Part shown: positions 40,246 through 49,683 of the stretch, piece after piece
How positions within the stretch are numbered: position 1 is the stretch's first letter
Layout: each line of letters begins with the position of its first letter
NCBI GenBank assembly: GCA_965215295.1
Contig: OZ244045.1
Span: forward strand, 868,001-932,000
DNA length: 64,000 nucleotides
Direction: 5' to 3'
Source of the DNA: HK1 sp965215295
Lineage (GTDB): Bacteria > Pseudomonadota > Gammaproteobacteria > HK1
The notes under the pieces: generated by a model
Told to the model about the DNA's origin: nothing
Database searches by the model: none
The model's input: only the letters and a program-made list of their open reading frames with translations
Made by a program: the position numbers and the translations under genes

Positions 40246-41013
40246 ATGAACGAACCGCCCGAATGGGACGCACTGGCCGATCTGGCCCCTCAGGTGCGCA
40301 CCGCATTCGATCCGGAATGCCTTGCCGCGCATGAAGCGATGACGCGGTCTCGAGTCCTGGGCGCGCTCCGCCTTGCTCCTTCCTTGACCCAGCCTCGCAC
40401 CGTGGACCTGAATCAGGACGTTCTGGAAATCGCGTTCGGCTCCTTCGGACCGGATCACGCGTTTCACTCCTTCACACCCGACTGGGGAATCGAACTGACC
40501 GAACCGCAAGCCACACGTGGCCTTGCGTACCTTCTCGGACGGGGATCGGGAAAGCTGCGAGCCGCTCGCATCCGCGCATTCCTCGAAGCCCTGAAGGTTC
40601 CCAATCTGCCGGATGACGGTATCCTCGAACGGACGAAAGTCCTTGCCGAACAAGACCAAATTGACCTCGAGATCCGCTTTCCGGCGGCCCCGAATGACCG
40701 TTTGTTGCGTGTTGTGATAGTCGAGGCCAAGTTCAGACACCAGCTCACCGAAGGTCAGTTGCGACGCTACCGCAACGCCCGGCTGAATGATGCGTTCGTG
40801 CCAGAACCTGATTGCCGGATCGTCGGTCTGACGCCGGAGGCAGGACGAGGCCGTAGAGGCCGGCAGATCCATCAGTGGCCAGTACTGCCATGGCGCGATG
40901 TCTGGCTTCAGTTCGAGAAACGACGCCCAAGAGAGACGGATGCGCAGCTCGCGACATTCATGTCTTGGCTTTGGCACCGAATCGACGCCCTCAATCCGGA
41001 GCCCCGCAGATGA
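40246..41013 (+). CDS. PD-(D/E)XK nuclease superfamily protein (PDDEXK_4-like)
   Basis: A 255-residue protein. The central part has a restriction-like nuclease core: D140 in QDQIDLEIRF, then E160-A-K162 in VVIVEAKF, followed by the helix QLRRYR, the usual D-(X)n-EXK-QxxxY layout of PDDEXK_4-type proteins. Upstream, residues about 90-118 (RGLAYLLGRGSGKLRAARIR) resemble the AWLLDP...FLRAFL segment of that family. Proteins of this type often sit in defence islands, but most have no assigned target. The ATG at 40246 gives the complete fold. Its stop overlaps the next gene as ATGA. Base composition is lower in GC than the flanks, a sign of transfer. Confidence 0.7.
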   Translation: MNEPPEWDALADLAPQVRTAFDPECLAAHEAMTRSRVLGALRLAPSLTQPRTVDLNQDVLEIAFGSFGPDHAFHSFTPDWGIELTEPQATRGLAYLLGRGSGKLRAARIRAFLEALKVPNLPDDGILERTKVLAEQDQIDLEIRFPAAPNDRLLRVVIVEAKFRHQLTEGQLRRYRNARLNDAFVPEPDCRIVGLTPEAGRGRRGRQIHQWPVLPWRDVWLQFEKRRPRETDAQLATFMSWLWHRIDALNPEPRR

Positions 41014-41639
41014 CCTTTCCCATTCCCGAGAGCTTGCAGAAATACTATGGCAATCAGGCCATCCGCAACGCCGTCGATGCGTTGGTCGATGCGCTGAACG
41101 GGACCGGCATGCCCGATTCCTTCTGGGAAGAAGCCCGAAATTACAATCAGGCAGTCCTGATGGCGGCGCAGGTTCGGGCCGATCTGGTCGACCTCCTGTT
41201 CCGCGTCTGGGAAGCAACCTTCGGACAAGCGAATCCCGCTCGTTTGGGCGAGGACTGCATCAATTACAAAAACGCATCCCCCGCTGCCATCTGGAACGAA
41301 CCGTATGTGGAACGCTTCTACTACCGTGACGACCGCCCGAAGGATGAGGGCGGGCGGTACGATGATCTGTTCGTGTGGCTCGTGCCACCAACGATGAGAA
41401 CGATCGCGCTTGGCGTCGTGCGCTATTCCGAGAACGATAGCTTGGAGAAACTCCACGCCAACGCCGCCGAGAGCTTGGGGGGTTGGCATGTAGCGATGGA
41501 GGTCAACAACGACTACAACTACAACTATTTTGCCAACCGGTCTGTCCATATGGCACAGTTTCTCGACGATCCCTGCCCTGCCCTTGAGGGATTCCGCCAC
41601 GACGCCTGCGAGATGGTCAACTTCCTGCTGCAGAATTGA
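41010..41639 (+). CDS. Unrecognised protein coupled to the PD-(D/E)XK nuclease-like gene
   Basis: I do not recognise this 209-residue protein. It is acidic and aromatic-rich and seems soluble, with no signal peptide or membrane segment. Notable stretches are an Asn/Tyr-rich NNDYNYNYFANRS (about residues 166-178), ERFYYRDDRPKDEGGRYDD, and several paired aromatics. The ATG overlaps the nuclease gene stop by four bases, so the products are probably made in a fixed ratio. Possible roles are an inhibitor, target-sensing or specificity subunit for the nuclease; none can be read from motifs. Codon use matches the nuclease gene rather than the housekeeping genes. Confidence 0.75.
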   Translation: MTFPIPESLQKYYGNQAIRNAVDALVDALNGTGMPDSFWEEARNYNQAVLMAAQVRADLVDLLFRVWEATFGQANPARLGEDCINYKNASPAAIWNEPYVERFYYRDDRPKDEGGRYDDLFVWLVPPTMRTIALGVVRYSENDSLEKLHANAAESLGGWHVAMEVNNDYNYNYFANRSVHMAQFLDDPCPALEGFRHDACEMVNFLLQN

Positions 41640-41726
41640 AGGGCATCATGGTATGACCTCCGGAACCCGGCCGCGAGCTGCGGGGAGAGGTCCCCATCAC
41701 GACAATCCGCGCCGGTTCCCCGAGAT

Positions 41727-42146
41727 TCATGCATGTTCTTCTGCTCGCGGCTGCGGTGGGCCGATGATCTCGCATTTGGGGCCGGGGGCTCGGCCGAGCT
41801 TCGCGTCAAGGGTGACGAGTGGACAACGCAACGCCTCGGCCACCGCAACGTACCAAGCGTCATAGCTGGTCAGGTTGCTCCGCAATTCCCATATGCGATC
41901 GGCAAACGGCGCAAAGGGAAACAACGTCAAATCGAGCTGAAGCAGATCCCGATATGCGCGGGTGGCCTCGAGTCGCGAGATCTCACCGGCTCGTTCCAGC
42001 CGCCGGAGAATGTTGCTCGTCTCGGCCAGCGCCAACTCCGGACCGGCCAGAAGAGTATCGCCGACTACGGTTTCCGCCCAGATTCCCACTCGCCCCGAGT
42101 CGATCAGTATCGCGACAATCGCGGACGCATCGACGACTGCCGTCAC
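41727..42146 (-). CDS. vapC: PIN-domain toxin VapC
   Basis: A 139-residue PIN-fold ribonuclease toxin. The catalytic acids can be placed: D6 in AVVDASAIVAIL, a Glu in LALAETSNILRRL, and the C-terminal acids in TSYDAWYVAVAE and LVTLDAKL. The GTG at 42146 overlaps the vapB stop as GTGA, the usual coupled order antitoxin-toxin. VapC toxins generally cleave specific tRNAs or rRNA loops; the target here is not predictable. Confidence 0.92.
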   Translation of the reverse strand: MTAVVDASAIVAILIDSGRVGIWAETVVGDTLLAGPELALAETSNILRRLERAGEISRLEATRAYRDLLQLDLTLFPFAPFADRIWELRSNLTSYDAWYVAVAEALRCPLVTLDAKLGRAPGPKCEIIGPPQPRAEEHA

Positions 42147-42379
42147 GTCCGATCCGCGTCGCGGGCACGCAGAATGCTGGAAGGTCGGACAAGAGTTTGC
42201 GTTGCGTCCTTGCGCCCTCGAACCTGTTGCAGCCATGTGTCCAGAGACGGTCTGGACGCGATTCGCTCGAGCTCGCGACGCAGGAATTCCTGCATGGATT
42301 GACGTTGCGATGCGGCGCGGGCGGCCAGTTCATCCCGCACTGCATCGGGCACGCCCCTGATGGTGATCTGCACTGCCAT
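42143..42379 (-). CDS. vapB: Ribbon-helix-helix antitoxin VapB (FitA-like)
   Basis: A 78-residue antitoxin. The N-terminal MAVQITIRGVPDAVRDELAA is the beta-ribbon and first helix of a ribbon-helix-helix DNA-binding domain, followed by SQRQSMQEFLRRELERIA. The basic C-terminal tail would wrap the VapC active site. The ATG at 42379 lacks any ribosome site; a promoter placed for a transcript starting at or very near the ATG lies directly upstream, so a leaderless mRNA is possible. Confidence 0.92.
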   Translation of the reverse strand: MAVQITIRGVPDAVRDELAARAASQRQSMQEFLRRELERIASRPSLDTWLQQVRGRKDATQTLVRPSSILRARDADRT

Positions 42380-42385
42380 GAAAGC

Positions 42386-42414
42386 ACTATGCAGCCAACG
42401 ACAGCATCATGCAA
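42386..42414 (-). promoter_or_regulatory. Candidate vapBC promoter, positioned for a leaderless transcript
   Basis: On the minus strand: TTGCAT (-35), exactly 17 bases, CATAGT (-10). The -10 box ends seven bases before the A of the vapB ATG, so transcription would begin at about the start codon. The stretch between it and ridA (42415-42573) shows no gene. Confidence 0.5.
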
Positions 42415-42573
42415 GCAACGGCGACCCCTATCCAGAACTCCTCAAAAGTCATCCTGAACCGCACCGGAGGCGGCCGGCGTGCGTCGGGAGCTGGAAGCGC
42501 TGCTGGCCCGTCGGCCCGATGACGCGGGGACCGGTCCGCACCCCGGTGGGGATTGCCTGATTTGGCGCTCCCG

Positions 42574-43023
42574 TCAATCCCCGGCGACTTCCACGATGAC
42601 CTCGATCTCCACCGGAATTCCTTCCGGCAACGACCCCATCCCCACCGCCGACCGCGCGTGTCGTCCCTTCTCGCCGAACACCTCCACGAAGAGATCGGAA
42701 CAGCCGTTGATGACCTTGGGCTGCTGGCCGAACTCCGGCACCGAATTCACCATCCCCAGTACCTTCACGATGCGGTTCACATGATCGAGCGACTCGAGCT
42801 CCTGGCGCATCACCGCGATGAGGATGAGTCCGGTCTCGCGCGCATGCCGATACGCGTCCTCGACCGAGATGCCTGCGCCGACCTTCCCGGCGACCTCTCC
42901 CGGACCCTTGCCCGAGAGATAGAGCAGGTTTCCGGTGCGCACCGCGTGCACGTAGTTCCCCGCTGGCGCCGGCACGGATGGAAGCTCGATGCCGAGTTCG
43001 TTCAGCCGTTCGTCAATGGTCAT
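42574..43023 (-). CDS. RidA/YjgF family enamine/imine deaminase
   Basis: A 149-residue RidA-family protein of the longer RutC/YjgH-like subgroup. It shows LLYLSGKGP at the N-terminal half, a central helical part, and VNSVPEFGQQPKVINGCSDL and HARSAVGMGSLPEGIPVEIE near the end, where the conserved Arg binds the substrate carboxylate. RidA proteins hydrolyse reactive enamines released by PLP enzymes. The gene starts 23 bases downstream of a PLP aminotransferase gene with a GGAGGA site, so a clean-up or pathway role with that enzyme is likely. Confidence 0.9.
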   Translation of the reverse strand: MTIDERLNELGIELPSVPAPAGNYVHAVRTGNLLYLSGKGPGEVAGKVGAGISVEDAYRHARETGLILIAVMRQELESLDHVNRIVKVLGMVNSVPEFGQQPKVINGCSDLFVEVFGEKGRHARSAVGMGSLPEGIPVEIEVIVEVAGD

Positions 43024-43045
43024 GGCAATCCTCCTCCTCTCTCCG

Positions 43046-44224
43046 TCAATTCGATTCGTATTCGTCGTCGTGGCGTTCGATGTAGCGGACGATCCGGTCG
43101 AGCCCCTCGCGCAGGCGCTCGTGCGACTGCGCGAAGCACAAACGGAAGTACTCCTCGTTGCCGGGGCCGAACGTGTAGCCGGGGGCGATGCCGACGTTCT
43201 CCTCCGCAAGCACTCCCTGCGCGAACGCGAGGCTCGACCGCAGCCCCCGCACCCGGGGGAACGCATAGAACGCGCCCTGCGGCTCGGTGAGCTCGATGCG
43301 CGGGCAGCGGCCCAGCGCCTCGGTCACGATCTCCCGCCCCCGGGCGTACTGACCACGCAGCCGGGCGACCACCTCCTCGCCGCGTTCCAGAGCGGTGATC
43401 GCGGCCCGCTGCACGAACACCGTCGCGCCGGTGTTGAAGCACTCGGAGAGGATCGCCCACGTCTCGGCGAGCCGGCTCGGCGCGACCACCCACCCGATCC
43501 GCCAGCCGGTCATCGCCCACGCCTTGGAGAAGCCGTTCACCACGATCACCGGATCGTCGTCCTTCGCGATGGCCAGGAACGACGGCGCGACGTCGCCGTC
43601 GAACACGTTGCGGTGGTACACCTCGTCCGCGATCAGCAGGACGTTCCGCTCCCGGCAGAGTTCCAGCAGCTCGGCCTGCTGCTCCGACGCCATCACCCAG
43701 CCGGTGGGGTTGCAGGGGGTGTTGACGAACAGCGCGCGGGTGCGCGGGCGCAACGCCGCACGCACGTCGGCCAGGTCGAGATGCCACCCGGCGTCCGTCC
43801 GGCGCTGGCGCACGTAGTCCACCTCGGCGCCGGCGGTACGGAACGAGGCGTCGATGTTCGGCCAGCTCGGACCGACGATGAGCGCGTGGTCGCCGGCGCC
43901 GAGCGCCATCCGGGCGGCGATGGTGAGTCCCAGCATGGTGGCCCCGGGCACGGTGATCCGGTCCGGATCGAGGTCGAGCCCGTAGAGGGTGTCGAGGTAG
44001 CGCTTCAGCGCGTCGCGCAGGTCCTGCCGGCCGCGGGTGTGGGTGTAGAACGTGTCGCCGTCGTCCAGCGCCCGCTTCGCGGCGTCGCGGATGAACCCCT
44101 CGGTGACCACGTCGCCTTCGCCGAACCACAGCGGAATCACGTCCGGATCGTCGATGCGCGGGAGGGCGACCCGGGTGATTCCGTTCTGTTCCAGGGCGGC
44201 GATTTCGGGGCGAAGCAGGTCCAT
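43046..44224 (-). CDS. Class I/II PLP aminotransferase
   Basis: A 392-residue fold type I aminotransferase of the aspartate aminotransferase family. Visible are PLP-contact residues in VNTPCNPTGWV, the DEVY motif in LLIADEVYHRN, the Schiff-base lysine in NGFSKAWAMTGWRIGW, and the substrate-carboxylate arginine near the end (EEYFRLCFA). The ATG at 44224 gives the standard N-terminus. It is followed closely by a RidA gene. Substrate unknown; candidates are aspartate, alanine or aromatic amino acids. Confidence 0.88.
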   Translation of the reverse strand: MDLLRPEIAALEQNGITRVALPRIDDPDVIPLWFGEGDVVTEGFIRDAAKRALDDGDTFYTHTRGRQDLRDALKRYLDTLYGLDLDPDRITVPGATMLGLTIAARMALGAGDHALIVGPSWPNIDASFRTAGAEVDYVRQRRTDAGWHLDLADVRAALRPRTRALFVNTPCNPTGWVMASEQQAELLELCRERNVLLIADEVYHRNVFDGDVAPSFLAIAKDDDPVIVVNGFSKAWAMTGWRIGWVVAPSRLAETWAILSECFNTGATVFVQRAAITALERGEEVVARLRGQYARGREIVTEALGRCPRIELTEPQGAFYAFPRVRGLRSSLAFAQGVLAEENVGIAPGYTFGPGNEEYFRLCFAQSHERLREGLDRIVRYIERHDDEYESN

Positions 44225-44375
44225 GGCGAGCACCGGGGCAAAGGGGCGCGCACTGTATCGACTTGCTCCGCACGGAGACAAGCGACGGCCCGCGGGGCAG
44301 GTACGCCCGGCCACCCGACGGCGGAGCGACGGCTCCGTTCGGACCCGCGGCGGTGCCGACCGAGACGAGCGGGCA

Positions 44376-44531
44376 GTGGCCCCCTCGCGCCCGCGGCAGG
44401 ACCTTCGGCCGCAGCGCCGGCGGCTTCCTCGGCCGGGTGGCCCCCTCGCGCCCGCGGCAGGACCCGGGCCTGGGCTCGCCGCCAACGAGCGCGAGGAGAA
44501 TCGGCGGTCCCCTCACGCCCGCGACGGGACC
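44376..44531. repeat. Three spaced direct repeats between two aminotransferase genes
   Basis: A block of about 27 bases (ggccccctcgcgcccgcggc plus aggacc) occurs at 44376 and again 61 bases on at 44437; a diverged third copy (ggtcccctcacgcccgcgac) starts at 44506. They lie in the 626-bp gap 44225-44850, in which no gene is supported. The last 30 bases before 44851 carry a GGGAG ribosome site. Confidence 0.85.
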
Positions 44532-44850
44532 TCGGCGAGCGCCGCGGCCGTCGCGACGACCTCGTCCCGAGGCGGATGGAGCCGATCGCCGCCGCACCGG
44601 GCGACAGGCCGCACGGGTCGACAAACGGCGCGCACACGTTCCCGATGTCGGTGTGGATGCCGGACCGCTCCTCCATCACCGCAAGACCGCGGCGGGGCAC
44701 ACAGGCCGTCTGTCTCCAACAGGACATGCATGGAAGGATTCTCCCCCGCCAACAGCTCAAGCAACACGGCTTCGAGAAGCGGGTTGCGCGAATCCGTGGA
44801 GTGGCGACAATTTCGAAATCCCAATATCGGACGCCACCGGGAGAGCACAG

Positions 44851-46257
44851 ATGTCGACACTGAAGAACCACGACGCGGAGAGCCTGCGCCAGGCCGATCT
44901 GGATCACTGCATCCATCCATGGGCGGATTTCTCCGACTGGACCCGGACCGGCTCCACCATCATGGTGCGTGGCGAGGGAGCGTACGTATGGGATGCCGAG
45001 GGCAACCGGTACCTCGACGGCATGGGCGGGCTGTGGTTCGCCAACGTCGGCTTCGGCCGCCGGGAGCTCATCGACGCGGCGACGGCGCAGCTCGCCACCC
45101 TGCCGCAGTACTCCTACTTCACCAACCTCGGCAACCCCCCGGCCACGGAGCTTGCGGCAAAGCTCGCGGAGCTCGCGCCGGGCGACCTGAACCACACCTT
45201 CTACAGCACCGGCGGATCGATCGCCAACGACACCGCGGTACGCATCGCGCACTACTATTTCGACAATCTGGGCAAGGCGTCGAAGCGTCTCGCCATCTCG
45301 CGCCACTACGCCTACCACGGCAGCACCTTCCTCGCCGCCGCGCTCTCGGGCAAGGCGCTCGACAAGCGTGGATTCCACTTCCCCGACGGAGTCGTCCATC
45401 ACGTCTCGGAAGCCAACTGCTACCGGATGCCGCACGGCATCGGGGGCGAAGCGGAGTACTGCGACTTCCTGGTCAGCGAGTTCGAACGCAAGGTCGCGGA
45501 GCTGGGCGCGGACAACGTCGCGTGCTTCTTCGCCGAGCCGATCATGGGGTCCGGCGGCGTCCTCGTCCCCCCCGAGGGCTATCACCGGCGCATGAAGCAG
45601 GCGTGTGAAGCGAACGACATTCTCTACGTGTCCGACGAGGTGGTGACCGCCTTCGGCCGGCTGGGCTGCTTCTTCGCGATCGAGGACCGGTTCGGGGTGG
45701 TGCCGGACATCCTCGTGACCGCCAAGGGGATCACGTCGGGCTACATGCCGCTCGCCGCGACGATCGTCTCGGACCGAGTGTTCGACGTCCTGTCGCGACC
45801 GCGGCCGGACGGCGCGCCCTTCGCGCACGGGTTCACCTATTCGGGCCACGCGGTGGCCTGCGCGGTGGCTCTGGCGAACATCGATGTGATGGAGCGCGAG
45901 AACCTCTGCGGGCGCGTGTGCGAGACGGGACCGTACTTCCTGGAGCGCCTGAAGACCCTCGGCGAGCTCCCGATCGTGGGGGATGTGCGCGGCAGCCACT
46001 TCATGCTCTGCGTGGAGCTGGTGCGGGATCGGGAGACGGGAGAGCCGTTCCCGGACGAGGTCGGGATCGGTATGCGCGTCGATCGGCATACCCAGGCGCG
46101 GGGCCTGATCGTGCGGCCCATCGACAACCTGTGCGTGCTGTCGCCGGCCCTCATCCTGACCATCGACGAGATCGACCGGATCGTCGCGGTGATGAGGGAA
46201 TCCATCGAAGCGGCCATCGCCGACCTGGACCGCGAGGGGATCGCATTCGGCGCCTGA
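44851..46257 (+). CDS. Class III PLP aminotransferase (omega-amino acid type)
   Basis: A 468-residue aminotransferase of the class III family (omega-amino acid/polyamine/taurine:pyruvate group). It shows IHPWADFSDW at the N-terminus, YLDGMGGLWFANVGFGRRE, the PLP-phosphate site STGGSIANDTA, the DEVVTAFGRLG Asp motif, and the Schiff-base lysine in TAKGITSGYMPL. Start ATG 44851 after GGGAG. Alanine dehydrogenase is next on the same strand, which would recycle alanine formed if pyruvate is the amino acceptor. Taurine, hypotaurine, putrescine or beta-alanine are all possible donors. A weak TTGCGC/GACAAT promoter with a 16-base spacer lies at 44784-44811. Confidence 0.88.
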   Translation: MSTLKNHDAESLRQADLDHCIHPWADFSDWTRTGSTIMVRGEGAYVWDAEGNRYLDGMGGLWFANVGFGRRELIDAATAQLATLPQYSYFTNLGNPPATELAAKLAELAPGDLNHTFYSTGGSIANDTAVRIAHYYFDNLGKASKRLAISRHYAYHGSTFLAAALSGKALDKRGFHFPDGVVHHVSEANCYRMPHGIGGEAEYCDFLVSEFERKVAELGADNVACFFAEPIMGSGGVLVPPEGYHRRMKQACEANDILYVSDEVVTAFGRLGCFFAIEDRFGVVPDILVTAKGITSGYMPLAATIVSDRVFDVLSRPRPDGAPFAHGFTYSGHAVACAVALANIDVMERENLCGRVCETGPYFLERLKTLGELPIVGDVRGSHFMLCVELVRDRETGEPFPDEVGIGMRVDRHTQARGLIVRPIDNLCVLSPALILTIDEIDRIVAVMRESIEAAIADLDREGIAFGA

Positions 46258-46582
46258 ATGGAGTCGATCCGCTTCGGTCCGCGGAGCCGGAAGCTCGCAG
46301 GCGGTTCCGGAGCCGGGGACGCGCGCCGGCCGGGGACAGTAGCTTCCGAGCCGGGAGATCGGCGCTCCGACGCACGAGCACCGCATGGGGCGCGACACCG
46401 ACCACGCGGCGCGAAGGAGAGCGGAGCGGGTCACGAGCGGGGTCGAACGGCCGGACGATCGATGCGTGTGGGGCGCGGCAAGGCCGAGGAAGCGCATGGA
46501 CAAGGCTGCGGCCAAGGTCACCGCGCGGCGGGGTCCCGGACATGGGTATTCACGGTATTTCACGGCAAGGGAGGACATCTCG

Positions 46583-47701
<1,119 letters not shown>

Positions 47702-47722
47702 GCACGGAGCACCTCCGCCCGC

Positions 47723-47827
47723 CGTTGCGGCGCCGGGCGGAACGCGCGCCGAGTCCGGAGGGTCGTCGTCCTGCCCCAGGCGCAGCCACGTTGCGGCGCC
47801 GGGCGGAACGCGAGCCGGGTTCGGAGG
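47723..47827. repeat. Two ~39-bp direct repeats, 66 bp apart, after ald
   Basis: The block cgttgcggcgccgggcggaa, then cgcg(c/a)gccg and a cggagg end, occurs at 47723-47761 and 47789-47827 with three or four differences. They fill the gap between the convergent ends of ald and the GMC oxidoreductase gene. Confidence 0.9.
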
Positions 47828-47916
47828 ATCACGAACGAATACCGCCTTGCCGCCGCCGGATCGCAGGCCGGGGGAGACGACCGCGCCATCGCGCGGAGAC
47901 TCCCGCGATCGCGCCG

Positions 47917-49515
47917 TCAGCCGCGCACCGCGTCGGTGCGGATCATGTCGGCCGCCTTCTCCGCGATCATGATCGTCGGCGCATTCGTGTTCCCCGAGGT
48001 GATCGCCGGCATCACCGAGGCGTCCACCACGCGCAGCCCATCCAGGCCGCGTACCCGCAACCGCTCGTCGACCACCGCGTCGGGTCCCCGGCCCATCGCG
48101 CAGGTCCCGACCGGGTGGTAGATCGTCTGCGCGATCCCCCGCGCCGCCTCCAGCAACTCCTCGTCGGTGCGCGCCTCCGGCCCCGGGAGCAGCTCTTCCG
48201 CCACGAACGGCCGCATCGCGCGGGTGCCGGTGATCGCGCGCGCCATCCTGAGCCCCGCCACCGCCGTGGCCCGGTCGCCTGCGGTCGCCAGATAGTTCGG
48301 CTCGATGGCCGGGTACGCGTAGGGGTCGGGGTGCTTGATGCGGATGCGGCCGCGGCTCTCCGGGCGAAGCTGGCACACCGACGCGGTGAACGCCGGGTAG
48401 CGGTGCAGTCCCTCCCCCGGCTTGTCGGCGCTGAGTGGCTGGAAGTGGAACTGGACGTCCGGGGTCTCCAGCTCGGGACGGGTGCGGGCGAACACGTAGA
48501 CCTGGCTCGCCCCCATGCTCATCGGCCCGGTGCGCCGGAGGAGGTACTCGACTCCGATGAGGGCCTTGCGGAAAGGGTTGTTCACCTCGTCGTTGAGGGT
48601 CGGCCGGGTGCACTTGTACACCGATCGGAGCTGGAGGTGGTCCTGGAGGTTCCCGCCGACTCCGGGCAGGTCGTGCACCGGCTCGATTCCGTGGACCCTC
48701 AGCGCCTCCGCCGACCCCACCCCCGAGAGCTGGAGGATCTGCGGCGAGCCGATCGCGCCCGCGCACAGCAGCACTTCGGCCCGCGCCCGGGCCTCCCGCA
48801 CGTCCGCGCCGACCGCGTAGCGCACTCCGGTCACGCGCCGGTGGTCGAAGCACAGGCGATGCACGTGCGCCCTGGTCACCGTGCGCAGGTTGGGGCGCCG
48901 GCGGGCGGGCCGCAGGTAGCCGACCGCGGTGCTGCACCGGCGCCCGTTGCGCGCGGTGAGCTGGAAGTATCCGGCGCCCTCCTGCCTGGCGCCGTTGATG
49001 TCGTCGTTGCGGGGAATGCCGATCTCTTCCGCCCCGGCGATGAACGCATCGCACACGTCGCGCCGCGCCCGCATGTCGCTGACCGCCAGCGGACCGCCGG
49101 TGCCGTGGCGCTCGTCCGCCCCCCGCTGCTGGTCCTCGGCCTTGATGAAGTACGGCAGCACGTCGTCGAACGACCAGCCGGCGTTGCCGAGCTGGCGCCA
49201 GTGGTCGAAGTCCTGCGGCTGGCCGCGGACGTAGAGCAGTCCGTTGATCGAGCTGGACCCGCCGAGGACCTTCCCGCGCGGCCAGTCGAGGCTGCGCCCG
49301 TTGAGCGCCGGCTCGGGCTCGGTCCGGTAGCACCAGTCCGTGTCCGGGTCGTGCATGGTCTTGAAGTAGCCGACCGGGACGTGGATCCAGGGGTTGGAGT
49401 CCCTGCCGCCGGCTTCGAGCAGGAGGACGCGGGTGGACGGGTCTTCGCTCAAGCGGGCCGCCAGCACGCAGCCGGCGGAGCCTGCGCCGACGACGATGTA
49501 GTCGTGGTCCGTCAT
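47917..49515 (-). CDS. GMC-family FAD oxidoreductase (choline dehydrogenase-like)
   Basis: A 532-residue glucose-methanol-choline oxidoreductase. FAD-binding VVGAGSAGCVLAARLSED is at the N-terminus, GMC signature 1 (WPRGKVLGGSSSINGLLYVR) follows, then signature 2 (GAIGSPQILQLSGVG) and the catalytic His region HPVGTCAMG. The C-terminal SGNTNAPTIMIAEKAADMI completes the fold. The ATG at 49515 is used; eight codons further upstream are in frame but not needed. The substrate is an alcohol; betaine pathway genes are not adjacent, so choline is not certain. Confidence 0.9.
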   Translation of the reverse strand: MTDHDYIVVGAGSAGCVLAARLSEDPSTRVLLLEAGGRDSNPWIHVPVGYFKTMHDPDTDWCYRTEPEPALNGRSLDWPRGKVLGGSSSINGLLYVRGQPQDFDHWRQLGNAGWSFDDVLPYFIKAEDQQRGADERHGTGGPLAVSDMRARRDVCDAFIAGAEEIGIPRNDDINGARQEGAGYFQLTARNGRRCSTAVGYLRPARRRPNLRTVTRAHVHRLCFDHRRVTGVRYAVGADVREARARAEVLLCAGAIGSPQILQLSGVGSAEALRVHGIEPVHDLPGVGGNLQDHLQLRSVYKCTRPTLNDEVNNPFRKALIGVEYLLRRTGPMSMGASQVYVFARTRPELETPDVQFHFQPLSADKPGEGLHRYPAFTASVCQLRPESRGRIRIKHPDPYAYPAIEPNYLATAGDRATAVAGLRMARAITGTRAMRPFVAEELLPGPEARTDEELLEAARGIAQTIYHPVGTCAMGRGPDAVVDERLRVRGLDGLRVVDASVMPAITSGNTNAPTIMIAEKAADMIRTDAVRG

Positions 49516-49683
49516 GGTCCGCCTCGACGCACTGTGCACCCACCCGGAACCGGTCCGCGATCGCCCCCGGAATTATGTCCGCATGCGGACGGCGGGACAA
49601 AGACCGGCATGGCCGCGTATGGCGTCGTCGCCGTTTCACGAATACGCTCACGGACCCAGGGTGGGCGCGGCCGGGAGCCGTCC

